From a virus: 34,114 nucleotides of DNA. The notes beneath the pieces are model-generated. The model did no database searches. It was not told the origin of the DNA and saw only the letters and a program-made list of their open reading frames with translations. Positions 6,378 to 14,502 of the stretch are shown here, in pieces. The translations under genes and the position numbers were made by a program. Within the stretch, counting starts at the first letter, position 1, and each line of letters begins with the position of its first letter. The stretch spans positions 1-34,114 of the IMG/VR virus record IMGVR_UViG_3300047471_000117, one strand, 5' to 3'.

Positions 6378-8488
6378 TGCGTTGGTCCTTGCGTTCGCTT
6401 GGCTGCATCGGCCTTGGCGTCCGTCAGCGCGATGTCGGCCGCCACCTTATGCATGTTGGCGTGATGATCGACCACGCTGTTCACGACATCCAGTTGCGCC
6501 TTCTGCCCTTCGGCCTGCGCTTTTATCTGGGCAGTCTGCTGATCTACCTGCGACTCCTGGATTGACGCCTGGGCCTTGGCGACCTCGGCCTGGGCCTTGG
6601 CCTGCTCGCCCTGCATCTGCGGATTGGGGGCCGGCGGCTGGTCGGCTTTCTTCTCCATCTTCTCGACCGCTTCCTCGATCACGCCCTCGAGCGAATCGCC
6701 CATCTTGAACAGCCGTGCTGCTGAAATCAGCATTTCACCGGCAAGGTCGGCAAGATCGGGAGCGGCCGGCAGGATCTGCGCCCATGCCGCGCAGTATTGC
6801 GTCACCGCAGTAAGGAAGGCTTCGGCCTTCTGCTGCTGCTGGGTCTGGTCGGCCTCGATGGTCGAATCCGTCTCCACGTCGATGATGAAGCCTCTGAGTT
6901 TCTCGTCGCGCAGCAGGCTCATCACCATTTCCCAGGTCGGTTCCTTCAGCATCTCCAGCATGTCCTCATCAGGTTGCGGGATGCCCGGCGGCTGCGGCAT
7001 CGCCACCGGCATGCCCTGTTGGGCCTGCTGCTGCGCTTGCTGCTGGGCCTGTCCGAACTGCTGCCAGGCCTGCTGGGCCTGCATAAGCATCTGAGCCTGC
7101 TGCTGGGTCAGCAATGGAACCCCGGACATCTTCTGGATAACCGGCAATTCAAAATGCTGACCGATGATGCTGCTCATATGCAGCAGGATCTGCCGGATGT
7201 ACCGTTGCACATCCCTCTGGCGCTCGCGTGTCCGCACATCCGAGAACTGGCTCTTGAGCTTCTGGGCGCCCAGCGTCTCGTTGGGATCGGTCTGGCCACG
7301 CTTGATGTCCGAGATGCCCGTGACCTCGTACATCGCCTGGATGGCCTTGTCGCGGCTCGTATAGCACCACTCCAGAACCTTCGCGATCATATCGACCGGG
7401 AAGTAGGCTATCAGGTTGTTGGCTCCCCCGCGTTCTCCCAGCATTGCCCAGTTGGGAATGGGGATCAGGTCGGCATCGTTGGCGCTGTCCATCGCCTGCT
7501 TGATCGACTCCATGTCGCCCGGATAGAGCCCACGCACCCGGAGGCTTCTGGTCAGCACGTAGATACGCTGCGTCAGCAGGTCGATCTCGTCCACCTGGTC
7601 CTGGTACTGGTCAAGGTCGGGAACCGGGATGGTCGAGTCCGTCGCCGTCGTGGAAAACAGCGGACGCGGAATAGGAAAGAAGTCCTCGAAATTTACCGGC
7701 GGGTCATAGATGCCCAAAGGCCCATGGGCATAGCCCGTCGAGATGTGGATCACCTTCTTCTGCTTTGAGTCCCAGATGCACCATACCGTTGCCTTGGACA
7801 TGCTGTCGTCAGCGTCCTTGGTCGCCTTGTGGTCCAGCACGATGGCCGTCGCTACCTTATTGCCATAAGCCTTCCTCACTTCAGCGCGAGTGAGATAACT
7901 CACATAACCCCACCACCACACTTCCTGCCAGTACCGCGCGACGTTGGTAAGCTGGTCCTTCCAATGGACATACCTTAGCCGCGCTTCCTGCCAGCCGACC
8001 TGATCACCCTCGACCTGAGGCACGTACTCCACCATCGAGCAGGCATATCCCGGCAGCAGCAGGTTCTCGATGTCCTGGTTCAGCACATGGTCGAAATCCT
8101 GCATATCGAGTGTATTTGCAAGGACCCGCTCGAGCACGATCGCCGCCCATCTTCCCACAGGGTCCTTGTCCTTGTTCCTTCGCGTCACGTTTGGCTTGGG
8201 AGTCATGGCATACAGGATGGGCTTCTGCGTCTGCACGTTGGCCCATACGAAGTTCATGCGCTTCTGACCGACTGCAATCGTCGGTGCGCTAGAGCTGATC
8301 TCCTGTTTGCGGTTCTTGTAGCGGCGCACGATCTGCTCGCCGCGCTTCCTCCATTGCTTGACCTTCTTCTCGCTGAACTCGATCTGGGCCAGCCAGAACG
8401 AGGCAAGCTGCTCCGGGCTTTGATCCAGTTCGTCCGTCTTGCCCGGAACCGAGGCCGGGACAATGGATGTGGCAGTCGTGTCAGCCAT
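6374..8488 (-). CDS. Portal protein
   Basis: This 704-residue protein is close to the size of P22-type portals, which form the dodecameric channel at the head vertex for DNA entry and exit. The N-terminal half shows typical portal features: early charged helices (WRKRGEQIVRRYKN), a YGNKVATAIV segment and a long helix region (DLDQYQDQVDEIDLLTQRIY). A Gln-rich stretch lies near residues 465-500. The C-terminal 100 residues are a long Ala/Gln/Glu/Lys helix (AKAQAEVAKAQASIQESQ), like the barrel of P22-like portals. Position after terminase and before scaffold and coat supports the call. The start overlaps the GIY-YIG gene by 8 nt. Confidence 0.88.
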   Translation of the reverse strand: MADTTATSIVPASVPGKTDELDQSPEQLASFWLAQIEFSEKKVKQWRKRGEQIVRRYKNRKQEISSSAPTIAVGQKRMNFVWANVQTQKPILYAMTPKPNVTRRNKDKDPVGRWAAIVLERVLANTLDMQDFDHVLNQDIENLLLPGYACSMVEYVPQVEGDQVGWQEARLRYVHWKDQLTNVARYWQEVWWWGYVSYLTRAEVRKAYGNKVATAIVLDHKATKDADDSMSKATVWCIWDSKQKKVIHISTGYAHGPLGIYDPPVNFEDFFPIPRPLFSTTATDSTIPVPDLDQYQDQVDEIDLLTQRIYVLTRSLRVRGLYPGDMESIKQAMDSANDADLIPIPNWAMLGERGGANNLIAYFPVDMIAKVLEWCYTSRDKAIQAMYEVTGISDIKRGQTDPNETLGAQKLKSQFSDVRTRERQRDVQRYIRQILLHMSSIIGQHFELPVIQKMSGVPLLTQQQAQMLMQAQQAWQQFGQAQQQAQQQAQQGMPVAMPQPPGIPQPDEDMLEMLKEPTWEMVMSLLRDEKLRGFIIDVETDSTIEADQTQQQQKAEAFLTAVTQYCAAWAQILPAAPDLADLAGEMLISAARLFKMGDSLEGVIEEAVEKMEKKADQPPAPNPQMQGEQAKAQAEVAKAQASIQESQVDQQTAQIKAQAEGQKAQLDVVNSVVDHHANMHKVAADIALTDAKADAAKRTQGPTQ

Positions 8489-8849
8489 CCGCCCCTACTG
8501 TCTCGGCCAGGAATTCGCCCGACATATTATTACTTTCGCTCGGTGGCGCAAGGTCATAATGTTGCGCCATCGCCCGAGTGCAGGCTGCGATGGTTCGGTT
8601 CATAAGGCCATCATGCAGCGCAATCATCGCCGTCTCATATGCGCGAGCCTCAATCTCCGTCGCGTAATGAGCCAGGGGATATAAAACGCAATGTTTTCCA
8701 AGAACTTCCAGAGCTTGCGACTTGTCATAAGCCGCCGAATCTCGGTGATTGTGTGATTGCGCCCGCTGCGCCGGATCGATGGTAATTCCGATATAGAATG
8801 GGTGGTCTTCGTCCCCCTCCGGGGCAATCGCATAGACAGTCCAAGTCAT
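8481..8849 (-). CDS. GIY-YIG-like nuclease-domain protein
   Basis: The 122-residue product fits the compact GIY-YIG nuclease fold: VYAI at 5-8 stands for the GIY half, FYIGIT at 18-23 for the YIG half, and Arg29 in DPAQRAQSH and Glu72 in YETAMI fall where the catalytic Arg and Glu are expected. There is no separate DNA-binding domain. GIY-YIG enzymes nick or cut DNA and include homing endonucleases, UvrC and SLX1. It lies between large terminase and portal with 4-8 nt overlaps, so it is part of the packaging operon and not a free-standing homing insert. It may process packaging substrates or branched DNA. Activity is inferred from motifs only. Confidence 0.65.
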   Translation of the reverse strand: MTWTVYAIAPEGDEDHPFYIGITIDPAQRAQSHNHRDSAAYDKSQALEVLGKHCVLYPLAHYATEIEARAYETAMIALHDGLMNRTIAACTRAMAQHYDLAPPSESNNMSGEFLAETVGADG

Positions 8850-10309
8850 CCCCAGTTCCTCGCCCGCTGATGGTCGCGCCAGATGTCATCCACCGTAGGT
8901 GCTCCCCCCGCATGAGCCCCGCCGATCGTCATTCCGGGGAACACCGGCGCGGGCTTGGGCTGGTTGTCGGCTACCCACGGCCTCGACATGCAGGCATATC
9001 TGCATTCATCCGGGGCGTGGTCCTCTGCCGCCGTATCCACATCCTCCGGTCGGTTCACGTCGTGCTGGAGCGCCGGGAGCGTGCGGATAAGGTCTTTGCA
9101 GGTTTCGAAGACGTAGAGCATGGGGCGTCCGTCTTCTCCCACGAGACGTTGCCGAACTTGGTCCCACCCTCCCATTGCTCCCAGTCTGCCAACGCGCGCG
9201 TTGTCGGCCTTCCTGAAGGCTTTAACACCGAGACGCTCCCAGATCGAAGGGCCGCCATCACTTGAGAAAGCTGCCGGATCCAAGACCCCATAGGTGATCT
9301 CCTCCCCTGTTTCACGTGAAACAATGCCATGCCCTACCTCGTTCGCCGGCATGTGCAGGCCAACGTTGGGCTCATTGGGCTTCATGCCGTACCATTCACG
9401 ATATCTGATGATCGCACCGCGCGGGAACTGCTCAAGCGTGCCGTCCGATATCGCCCACCAACCTACCGAGAAGGGCTTGGCAGAGCCCCAATCCATCGAT
9501 CGGAAGCGCGTCCAGTCCTTCGGTAACGTTACGGGCCGAACCACGTGCTTCTGCGTATCCCATTCGGGAAAGAAGGCTCCCGCAATGACACTCCAGTCAC
9601 CTTCAAGCCAAGCCCGGACAAGCTCTGCGTTACCGCTGAGATGGAGATTGGCGACATACTCGGGGCCAAGGTAGCGATTATCGTCAAGACGGCTGGGGAT
9701 GTAGACCCTGTCGCGTTTGACTCCAGTGCCTGTAAACGGGTTCTTAAACTCACTGGTGATGATCTCCCATCCAAGCGGTGCAGGATCGATGTAACGCGCC
9801 TTAACCCACTGGTGCCCAGGCCCGCCAGGGTTGCCCGTTGCTCTGAAGCCGCACGGCACACCAGCGCCCGAACGCAGCGTCGCCATCAGCTTCATTATGG
9901 GCACAGGGCTGGGGAAGTTCCCTATTTCTTCAATGTAGACGCGGCTGTAGCTGTGGCCCTGGTAGCCGTCCGCGTCTGCATCCCGCTCGAGGTATGCGAA
10001 CCTCAGTCTTGCTCCGTTGGGCCAGCGCCAGAGCTTATCCTGTTCGTGGTACTTGGCTCCGAGAGGCCGGAAGATCTGCTTGGATCGCTCAATCGTTTCA
10101 GTGAGTTGGACGAGCGTGCGACGGACCATAAGTCCGATAGCGTGCTCACCGTAAAGATCAGCATGACTAGCCCACTCACCCAGAGCTGCATCAGTCTTTC
10201 CTCCACCGCGGGCTCCTCCAAAGAAGATCTCGAACACAGGGCATCTGACAAACTGCCACTGCGGGCCTGGCTGTGGCTCCCAGCCTATGCGGATGGGCCT
10301 GCCGTCCAT
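8846..10309 (-). CDS. Terminase large subunit
   Basis: This is the ATP-driven packaging motor and nuclease. With the start at 10309 it has 487 residues. Walker A is GGARGGGKT at 31-39 and Walker B with catalytic Glu is RVYIEEIGN near 123-131. The coupling-motif region is FRATGNPGG. The C-terminal RNase H-like nuclease has its expected acidic residues in RSMDWGSAKPF, TYGVLDPAAFS and DTAAEDHAPDE. The chosen ATG forms a TGATG overlap with the upstream gene; an in-frame start at 10339 would add 10 residues. It heads the packaging module just before the GIY-YIG gene and portal. Confidence 0.93.
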   Translation of the reverse strand: MDGRPIRIGWEPQPGPQWQFVRCPVFEIFFGGARGGGKTDAALGEWASHADLYGEHAIGLMVRRTLVQLTETIERSKQIFRPLGAKYHEQDKLWRWPNGARLRFAYLERDADADGYQGHSYSRVYIEEIGNFPSPVPIMKLMATLRSGAGVPCGFRATGNPGGPGHQWVKARYIDPAPLGWEIITSEFKNPFTGTGVKRDRVYIPSRLDDNRYLGPEYVANLHLSGNAELVRAWLEGDWSVIAGAFFPEWDTQKHVVRPVTLPKDWTRFRSMDWGSAKPFSVGWWAISDGTLEQFPRGAIIRYREWYGMKPNEPNVGLHMPANEVGHGIVSRETGEEITYGVLDPAAFSSDGGPSIWERLGVKAFRKADNARVGRLGAMGGWDQVRQRLVGEDGRPMLYVFETCKDLIRTLPALQHDVNRPEDVDTAAEDHAPDECRYACMSRPWVADNQPKPAPVFPGMTIGGAHAGGAPTVDDIWRDHQRARNWG

Positions 10310-10608
10310 CAGTGAGGCTTGGGCAGCGAGGCGCGCCACTCCTCGGCAGTCTGCGCGGGCTCGGGGGCTCTGATAACAGTGCGCTCGTCCGTTACGGCCA
10401 CGTCAAGTGTTTGGGCTGGCTTGCCCTCAAGCCGGTCAGCAATCTCCTTGATGGCAGCGATGTCACCCGATAGGCCGGCATTGACGAGGCTTTCGGCCAA
10501 GGCTCGCAGCCGCGGCTTGCCTTTCACGGTGTCCATAACAGCGAGGCGCAATGCTTCGCGAAAGGGTTTCTCGCTCCAAGGGCCTGCTGGTCTGTGTGGG
10601 CGTGCCAT
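10309..10608 (-). CDS. Putative terminase small subunit / DUF5681-like protein
   Basis: The product has 99 residues, begins MARPHRPAGPWSEKPFREAL and contains GDIAAIKEIADRLEGKPAQ, a pattern seen in many phage and prophage proteins encoded directly ahead of large terminase. The position, size and helical content suggest a small-terminase role in recognising phage DNA, but no clear helix-turn-helix is visible. It is the first gene of the packaging operon. No Shine-Dalgarno sequence precedes the ATG; instead a TACAAT hexamer ends 7 nt upstream, so its mRNA may be leaderless. Confidence 0.65.
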   Translation of the reverse strand: MARPHRPAGPWSEKPFREALRLAVMDTVKGKPRLRALAESLVNAGLSGDIAAIKEIADRLEGKPAQTLDVAVTDERTVIRAPEPAQTAEEWRASLPKPH

Positions 10609-10640
10609 TTACTGTATTGTAACCTGTTGAAACTTAACAG
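10609..10640 (-). promoter_or_regulatory. Candidate late promoter with inverted repeat ahead of terminase
   Basis: On the minus strand TACAAT (10616-10621, five of six matches to the sigma-70 -10 element) ends 7 nt before the ATG at 10608. No good -35 TTGACA is found at the normal distance. Where it would be expected to begin, there is an imperfect inverted repeat, CTGTTGA-AAC-TTAACAG (10624-10640, one mismatch), which could bind an activator or repressor. A weak -35 together with an upstream operator suits a regulated late promoter for the packaging and head genes. This is inferred from sequence only. Confidence 0.45.
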
Positions 10641-10643
10641 CGT

Positions 10644-10796
10644 TCAGCTATCCAGCGGGATCTTGTGCCGGTCTATCTCGACCTTCTCGAGCATGGCGAT
10701 GGTGATTTCCATCTGCTCTACCATGTTCTCCCACCATGCCTGCCATTGTTCGACGCTGGCGTTCTCTGGAGGGCGCGGGATGTCGATGGTTTTCAT
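10644..10796 (-). CDS. Small Trp-rich phage protein
   Basis: This is a 50-residue reading frame from MKTIDIPRPPENASVEQWQA to an end in HKIPLDS. Its ATG overlaps the stop codon of the preceding gene (ATGA), the same coupling used throughout this operon. The middle is an amphipathic helix (ENMVEQMEITIAMLEKVEID). No family is recognised. It is the last gene before the candidate late promoter, so it probably closes the middle operon. Confidence 0.55.
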   Translation of the reverse strand: MKTIDIPRPPENASVEQWQAWWENMVEQMEITIAMLEKVEIDRHKIPLDS

Positions 10797-10981
10797 CGTT
10801 TCATCAGCATCTTGGCGAGCTTGGGCCTGACGTGTTGGGGCAGTTCTTTGATTTCCTTGCCCTTGTCGGCTGCAGCGAAGTCCTCGCCAACTGATTGGGG
10901 CACCCCAACACGCTTGGCGGCGGCGGGATCATGTGCCACCATTTCCATGAAGTTGTGCTGCTTCTTGCTGACTGAGGGCAA
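10793..10981 (-). CDS. Conserved small phage protein (SVSKKQHNFM family)
   Basis: The product has about 62 residues and starts (M)PSVSKKQHNFMEMV, continuing GVPQSVGEDFAAADKGK. This is a small family I recall from many phages and prophages of proteobacteria, usually without known function and typically starting exactly at MPSVSKKQ. The start chosen is a TTG at 10981 with GAGG six bases upstream. An earlier in-frame TTG at 11038 would overlap the glycosyltransferase gene by 14 nt and add 19 residues unlike the family. It overlaps the next small gene by 4 nt. Confidence 0.65.
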   Translation of the reverse strand: MPSVSKKQHNFMEMVAHDPAAAKRVGVPQSVGEDFAAADKGKEIKELPQHVRPKLAKMLMKR

Positions 10982-11024
10982 ATCTGGCCTCGATTCGCTT
11001 ATTTCAGCGACGATACGCCTAAAA

Positions 11025-12293
11025 TTACATGCTTTCAACCAAGATGGGTTCGGGCTGGCTCATCATGCTGATCTCGGCCTGCACCGTCGCGCAGATTTCA
11101 TCCACTGCGCCCTTCCAGTCATGCGGCGCAGGCTGGCGAACCAGCGTCATCGAAGGATACCATGGCGTCGTCGGTATCATTCCAGGATAAGGCCAGCCAC
11201 CCCTGCAACTGAGAAGCCCGATGCAATCCAGGCCCATCGCGCCGGCAAGGTGCAACGGGGCCGTGTCTACGCTCACGATCAGGTCCATTTCCTGCATGAA
11301 GAGCGCAAGATCATTAAAGTCCATGCTCTTGGCTGCAAGGTCATAGATCAGGTATTCGGCGCCTAATCGCTCGATCTCGCCCGTCCCGCCCGTCTGCAGG
11401 CTGTAAAGCGTCACGCCCGGTATATCTGCCAAGGGCAACAGCTGCTCGAGCGGCACCGACTTCTGCATGCCATGAACACCCGCCCCCGGCTGGGATGTGT
11501 CTATAATCCCTGACTTTGACCGCCAGACCAAACCGATCTTCAGTCTGGTGTCGTCGTCCATAGGACAGTCAAACTTGCCCAGCGGGCTGATATATGGCTT
11601 GTCGAATGTCATTTCGCTTATCGAAAGACGGTTCGGCAGGCTCATAATGGGGAGGTAATAGTCCACATCCTTGGGAAAGGGCTCGTTGGTATTAAACACC
11701 GGGCAATCGAAGCTGGCCGCCATCAGTTTCAGCAGCACGCTCGGCACGCCCAATGAACAGGAACCTTTCGGCATGTGGTTGAGCCAGCGGCTATAGGCGA
11801 TCGCATCGCCATATCCCTGTTCGTGATGGATGGCCACGCGCTTGCCCTCCAGGGGTTCGCCCATCCACATCGGGACTGGAGGATTGCCCCAGCGTGTCAT
11901 TTCCAGTCTGGCCTCGCGGAGCTCGAAGCCTTCCTTCCATTTCCGGGCACCCAGCATCGCCTGGCCCCGGCAGTCACGGGCATAGGCCGTCGTGCATAAT
12001 CTCGGCGTAAAATAGGTCAGCGCCTTTTCGGGCAATCCCATGTCAAGATAGAGACAACCGTAAATAAACTGCGCCCGGTCGAACATCCCGTTACGGCAGG
12101 CATAGTTCAACTCGACCAGGGCCTCATCGAATTCCCAGATTCTTCGCAGGTTGTCCGCCAGATTGGCCCGCAGATCATGGCGATTGGGGTCAAGTTCGAG
12201 TGCCTTGCGGAAATTGTGGATGGCTCCCGTGAACTGCGCTTTCTCGTGGCAGTTGGCGCCTATCAAGGCCCATTGATCAGTCTTTAATTGCAT
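11025..12293 (-). CDS. TPR-containing GT9-like glycosyltransferase (heptosyltransferase-like)
   Basis: The product has 422 residues. Residues about 1-110 form tetratricopeptide-like helical repeats (GAIHNFRKALELDPNRHDLR, LPEKALTYFTPRL). The rest is a GT-B glycosyltransferase: KRVAIHHEQGYGDAIAYSRW near 151-170 is an N-domain loop. DLIVSVDTAPLHLAGAMG (337-354) is the nucleotide-sugar-binding signature of GT9 enzymes, the family of ADP-heptose:LPS heptosyltransferases. TPR-GT9 fusions also include protein glycosyltransferases. With HldE-like kinase and adenylyltransferase genes upstream in the same operon, ADP-heptose is the likely donor. The acceptor may be LPS or a protein. The start overlaps the previous gene by 17 nt. 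Confidence 0.8.
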   Translation of the reverse strand: MQLKTDQWALIGANCHEKAQFTGAIHNFRKALELDPNRHDLRANLADNLRRIWEFDEALVELNYACRNGMFDRAQFIYGCLYLDMGLPEKALTYFTPRLCTTAYARDCRGQAMLGARKWKEGFELREARLEMTRWGNPPVPMWMGEPLEGKRVAIHHEQGYGDAIAYSRWLNHMPKGSCSLGVPSVLLKLMAASFDCPVFNTNEPFPKDVDYYLPIMSLPNRLSISEMTFDKPYISPLGKFDCPMDDDTRLKIGLVWRSKSGIIDTSQPGAGVHGMQKSVPLEQLLPLADIPGVTLYSLQTGGTGEIERLGAEYLIYDLAAKSMDFNDLALFMQEMDLIVSVDTAPLHLAGAMGLDCIGLLSCRGGWPYPGMIPTTPWYPSMTLVRQPAPHDWKGAVDEICATVQAEISMMSQPEPILVESM

Positions 12294-12477
12294 CTATTTC
12301 CCCCGCCAATAGGGCATGTTCATTGTATGGATTGATAGGCCCCGCATCACGTGCGCGCCGCAATAAATCGATGGCATGGAGAACAGTATCAATGGCCGTC
12401 CATTCTAAGGGACCTAAGCCAACATGATCCCGATTTCTAATCATTTTCATGATCTCGGTTGCTTCTTTCAATTGCAT
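12277..12477 (-). CDS. Small helical protein in the sugar cassette
   Basis: The product has 66 residues and begins MQLKEATEIMKMIRNRDHVG. It is mostly helical and polar, with a hydrophobic helix around TAIDTVLHAIDLLRRARDAG. The start overlaps the GT-A-like gene by 10 nt and the end overlaps the TPR-GT9 gene by 17 nt. Both this protein and the TPR-GT9 protein start MQLK, from nearly identical nucleotides. That could be a copied translation-initiation segment or chance. No function is known; it may assist the adjacent glycosyltransferase. Confidence 0.6.
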   Translation of the reverse strand: MQLKEATEIMKMIRNRDHVGLGPLEWTAIDTVLHAIDLLRRARDAGPINPYNEHALLAGEIDAIKD

Positions 12478-13208
12478 AGCTCTGCCAGTTCTGGAAAGTG
12501 GTTGAGACGCAGGAAGTCAGCATAAACGCCCATATGCGCATGGGTGAGAAAGTCGATGCCATCTGGCCATAGCTCGGCCAACTCGCCCGGTTTGGTCAGC
12601 CCCGCATCCCTGTGACCGCGTAACGGTAGCATCTCAAGATCATCGCCAATGATGTTCCAAAGCCGCTTTTCGCCTTCAGGAACCACACTGCCCTTCCAGT
12701 TGTACTTGCCGATGAAATCGGTTTTCCAGATGTATTCGACATCGAGGAACAGAAGGCCAGTCTCCGGAAACTTGCCGTGGTTGACCAATGGCCCGCAGGC
12801 GCATGGCTTGGTCATGCGATCGAAGATGCCCTGCACGGGCAGGGCAAACAGCAGATCCATCTCGATATAGGCGAACTTGTCGTATCCGCTGGCAATGGCA
12901 ATCTCGAGCATCTTGATGAAGGCTCGGTCGCTGCCCGAACGCTGCAGCACGCCATCATGGAAGGGATGACCTAAGGCATCGCGAAATCTGATGATGGTTG
13001 ATTCCTTGATCGATGGAACATGGTCATCATTGAGTAGCCTTTGCACATCCCAACCATCCGTATGAAGCGCAATCGGGCTGGCGCTGTCTATAATCAGGTA
13101 ATCTCCCGAATCCCCATCAAGTTCCTGGCGCAATTCCCACCATATCTGCAGCAATGTCTGCTCGTCGGGCGTTCGCAGATGGGTCTGGCAGGAAATCAGC
13201 GTGCGCAT
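12468..13208 (-). CDS. Putative GT-A-like glycosyltransferase
   Basis: The product has 246 residues and begins MRTLISCQTHLRTPDEQTLL. It has a Rossmann-like start, then YLIIDSASPIALH (about 37-49) and KFAYIEMDLLFALPV (about 115). The latter resembles the DXD-containing strand of GT-A enzymes, where the acidic pair binds metal and nucleotide-sugar. ETGLLFLDVEYIW follows, similar to the segment after the DXD in small capsular or LPS glycosyltransferases. No membrane helix is seen. It lies between a sugar O-methyltransferase and the TPR-GT9 gene with very short overlaps. The assignment to GT-A rests on pattern, not on an exact family. Confidence 0.5.
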   Translation of the reverse strand: MRTLISCQTHLRTPDEQTLLQIWWELRQELDGDSGDYLIIDSASPIALHTDGWDVQRLLNDDHVPSIKESTIIRFRDALGHPFHDGVLQRSGSDRAFIKMLEIAIASGYDKFAYIEMDLLFALPVQGIFDRMTKPCACGPLVNHGKFPETGLLFLDVEYIWKTDFIGKYNWKGSVVPEGEKRLWNIIGDDLEMLPLRGHRDAGLTKPGELAELWPDGIDFLTHAHMGVYADFLRLNHFPELAELCN

Positions 13209-14122
13209 TATTTGGGATCTTCCTTGGCATACTTCGCGCGCATCTCATCAACTCCATCCGGCAAATCGCGAAAGCTCTTCCCGAAGATTGCTTCGTTGAT
13301 CGGATATTCAAGGCTGAGGCGCACCAGCAATTCGCGCGATGGCGGCATCAGCGGGTCGGTCTGCCCCGCTCCCGTCTCGTCGATCAATATCTCGCCCGGC
13401 ATAACGACCGAACCTGTGCGGTTGTGGCTATAAAAATAGCTGCAGGTTTCTTTGATCAGTGACAGGTAATCGACCACGGTTTCCGGCAGCATCTCGCCCA
13501 TACTGCAGGTATTGATCGCCATGTCGAAGCTATAGCCCATCAGGTCCTTCCACAGCCGCGCCGGGACAAAGTGGAAGTCTGCCGACGTGCCAAAGTCGGC
13601 TGCAGTGTGGCACCATTTGAAAGTGCGATCCGGGAAATGCGTTTTAAGGTAGACATAGCTGCAGAACAGCGAGCCCGGCAGATCGAGGATGGTGTATTGC
13701 CTCTGCATCTTGCTGTTGAGAATGCGCGCCAGGCCGCCAAATCCTGCGCCGATCTCAAGGATGGCCATTGGTTTTACCGTGTCGATGCGCCCGGCATAGT
13801 AGGTATGGAGTAGCAGTTGGGTGGAGAGCCGCTTGCCATCGCGCATCACGATGCCGCTCGGTGTGGCGTAGGGCGATTCCTCGACCGGAACATCTTTGAG
13901 AATGGCCAGCCAGTTATCGATGGTTTTGAGTTGATCTCCGTCACTGGCCGGATGAGGCGCGGTGAAGCAATCCACGCTGGTCAGCCAGTCAATAAATGCC
14001 GGTCCATCGCTGAATCGGCTGCGAGCTTCGGCTATGCCGTTCCCATTGTTGGTCCATAGCTCGGATTTGGCCGTGTCGTCCGGCGTTGCTTCCAACAGCT
14101 TGAGAGCTTCAGCGTAGATCAT
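13208..14122 (-). CDS. Putative sugar O-methyltransferase
   Basis: The product has 304 residues. The S-adenosylmethionine-binding motif I is ILEIGAGFGGLARIL (121-135), and a second acidic strand, YTILDLPGSLFCSYVYL, follows where motif II is expected. FDMAINTCSMGEMLPETVV then matches motif IV of this family and lies before a C-terminal half with SYFYSHNRTG. The overall layout resembles the putative sugar O-methyltransferases found in capsule and LPS clusters. It overlaps the adenylyltransferase gene by 4 nt (ATGA) and the GT-A-like gene by 1 nt. It probably methylates a hydroxyl on the sugar made or transferred by its neighbours. Confidence 0.7.
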   Translation of the reverse strand: MIYAEALKLLEATPDDTAKSELWTNNGNGIAEARSRFSDGPAFIDWLTSVDCFTAPHPASDGDQLKTIDNWLAILKDVPVEESPYATPSGIVMRDGKRLSTQLLLHTYYAGRIDTVKPMAILEIGAGFGGLARILNSKMQRQYTILDLPGSLFCSYVYLKTHFPDRTFKWCHTAADFGTSADFHFVPARLWKDLMGYSFDMAINTCSMGEMLPETVVDYLSLIKETCSYFYSHNRTGSVVMPGEILIDETGAGQTDPLMPPSRELLVRLSLEYPINEAIFGKSFRDLPDGVDEMRAKYAKEDPK

Positions 14123-14502
14123 GCCCGCTTCCTGATTTCTTCGGTGGTCGAGTAGCCGGGCAGCTTCGGAACGAGAAAGCGGCGCGGAACAAGATGCCAG
14201 CCAAGCGGCAGCCCTCCCTCGTCCCCGCGAATCAGCACATCTGGGCGCAGTCGTAGAATAAGCTCGATGGGCGTATCTTCCTCAAACTCGATCACTACAT
14301 CGCAATAGGGGCGAAGGGCTTCGCGACGAAGCGAGAGGCCCTCAAAATGATGGCTGACGCCCTTCAACTTCTTAATGGCTGCATCTGAATTGATGCCTAC
14401 CACCAATGTGTCGCATTGCTTGCGCGCTTCAGTCAGCAAGTGAAGGTGTCCCGCATGCAGCAATTGGAAGCATCCGTTCGCTAGCCCCACAATCTTTCTC
14501 AT
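14119..14502 (-). CDS. HldE C-domain-like heptose-1-phosphate adenylyltransferase
   Basis: The product has 127 residues and is a nucleotidyltransferase with the HxGH signature HAGH at 16-19 in GCFQLLHAGHLHLL. It matches what I know of the C-terminal domain of E. coli HldE: VVGINSDAAIKKLKG (about 34-48), FEEDTP (73-78), RPDVLIRGDE (86-95) and GYSTTEEIRK near the end. HldE-C transfers AMP from ATP to heptose-1-phosphate, giving ADP-heptose. The start at 14502 has GAGG six bases upstream and overlaps the kinase gene by 74 nt in another frame. Related cytidylyltransferases share HxGH, but the NSD and FEEDTP motifs favour HldE. Confidence 0.82.
   Translation of the reverse strand: MRKIVGLANGCFQLLHAGHLHLLTEARKQCDTLVVGINSDAAIKKLKGVSHHFEGLSLRREALRPYCDVVIEFEEDTPIELILRLRPDVLIRGDEGGLPLGWHLVPRRFLVPKLPGYSTTEEIRKRA

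Noticed and set aside
6797-7768. Long plus-strand open frame of 323 codons opposite the portal gene
   Set aside because: It is Leu/His/Arg-rich low-complexity sequence created by the complementary strand of the Gln-rich portal gene, with no ribosome-binding site and no domain.
14429-14502. Programmed frameshift joining the HldE-like kinase and adenylyltransferase
   Set aside because: No slippery heptamer was found in the overlap, and the downstream gene has its own ATG with a good ribosome-binding site.
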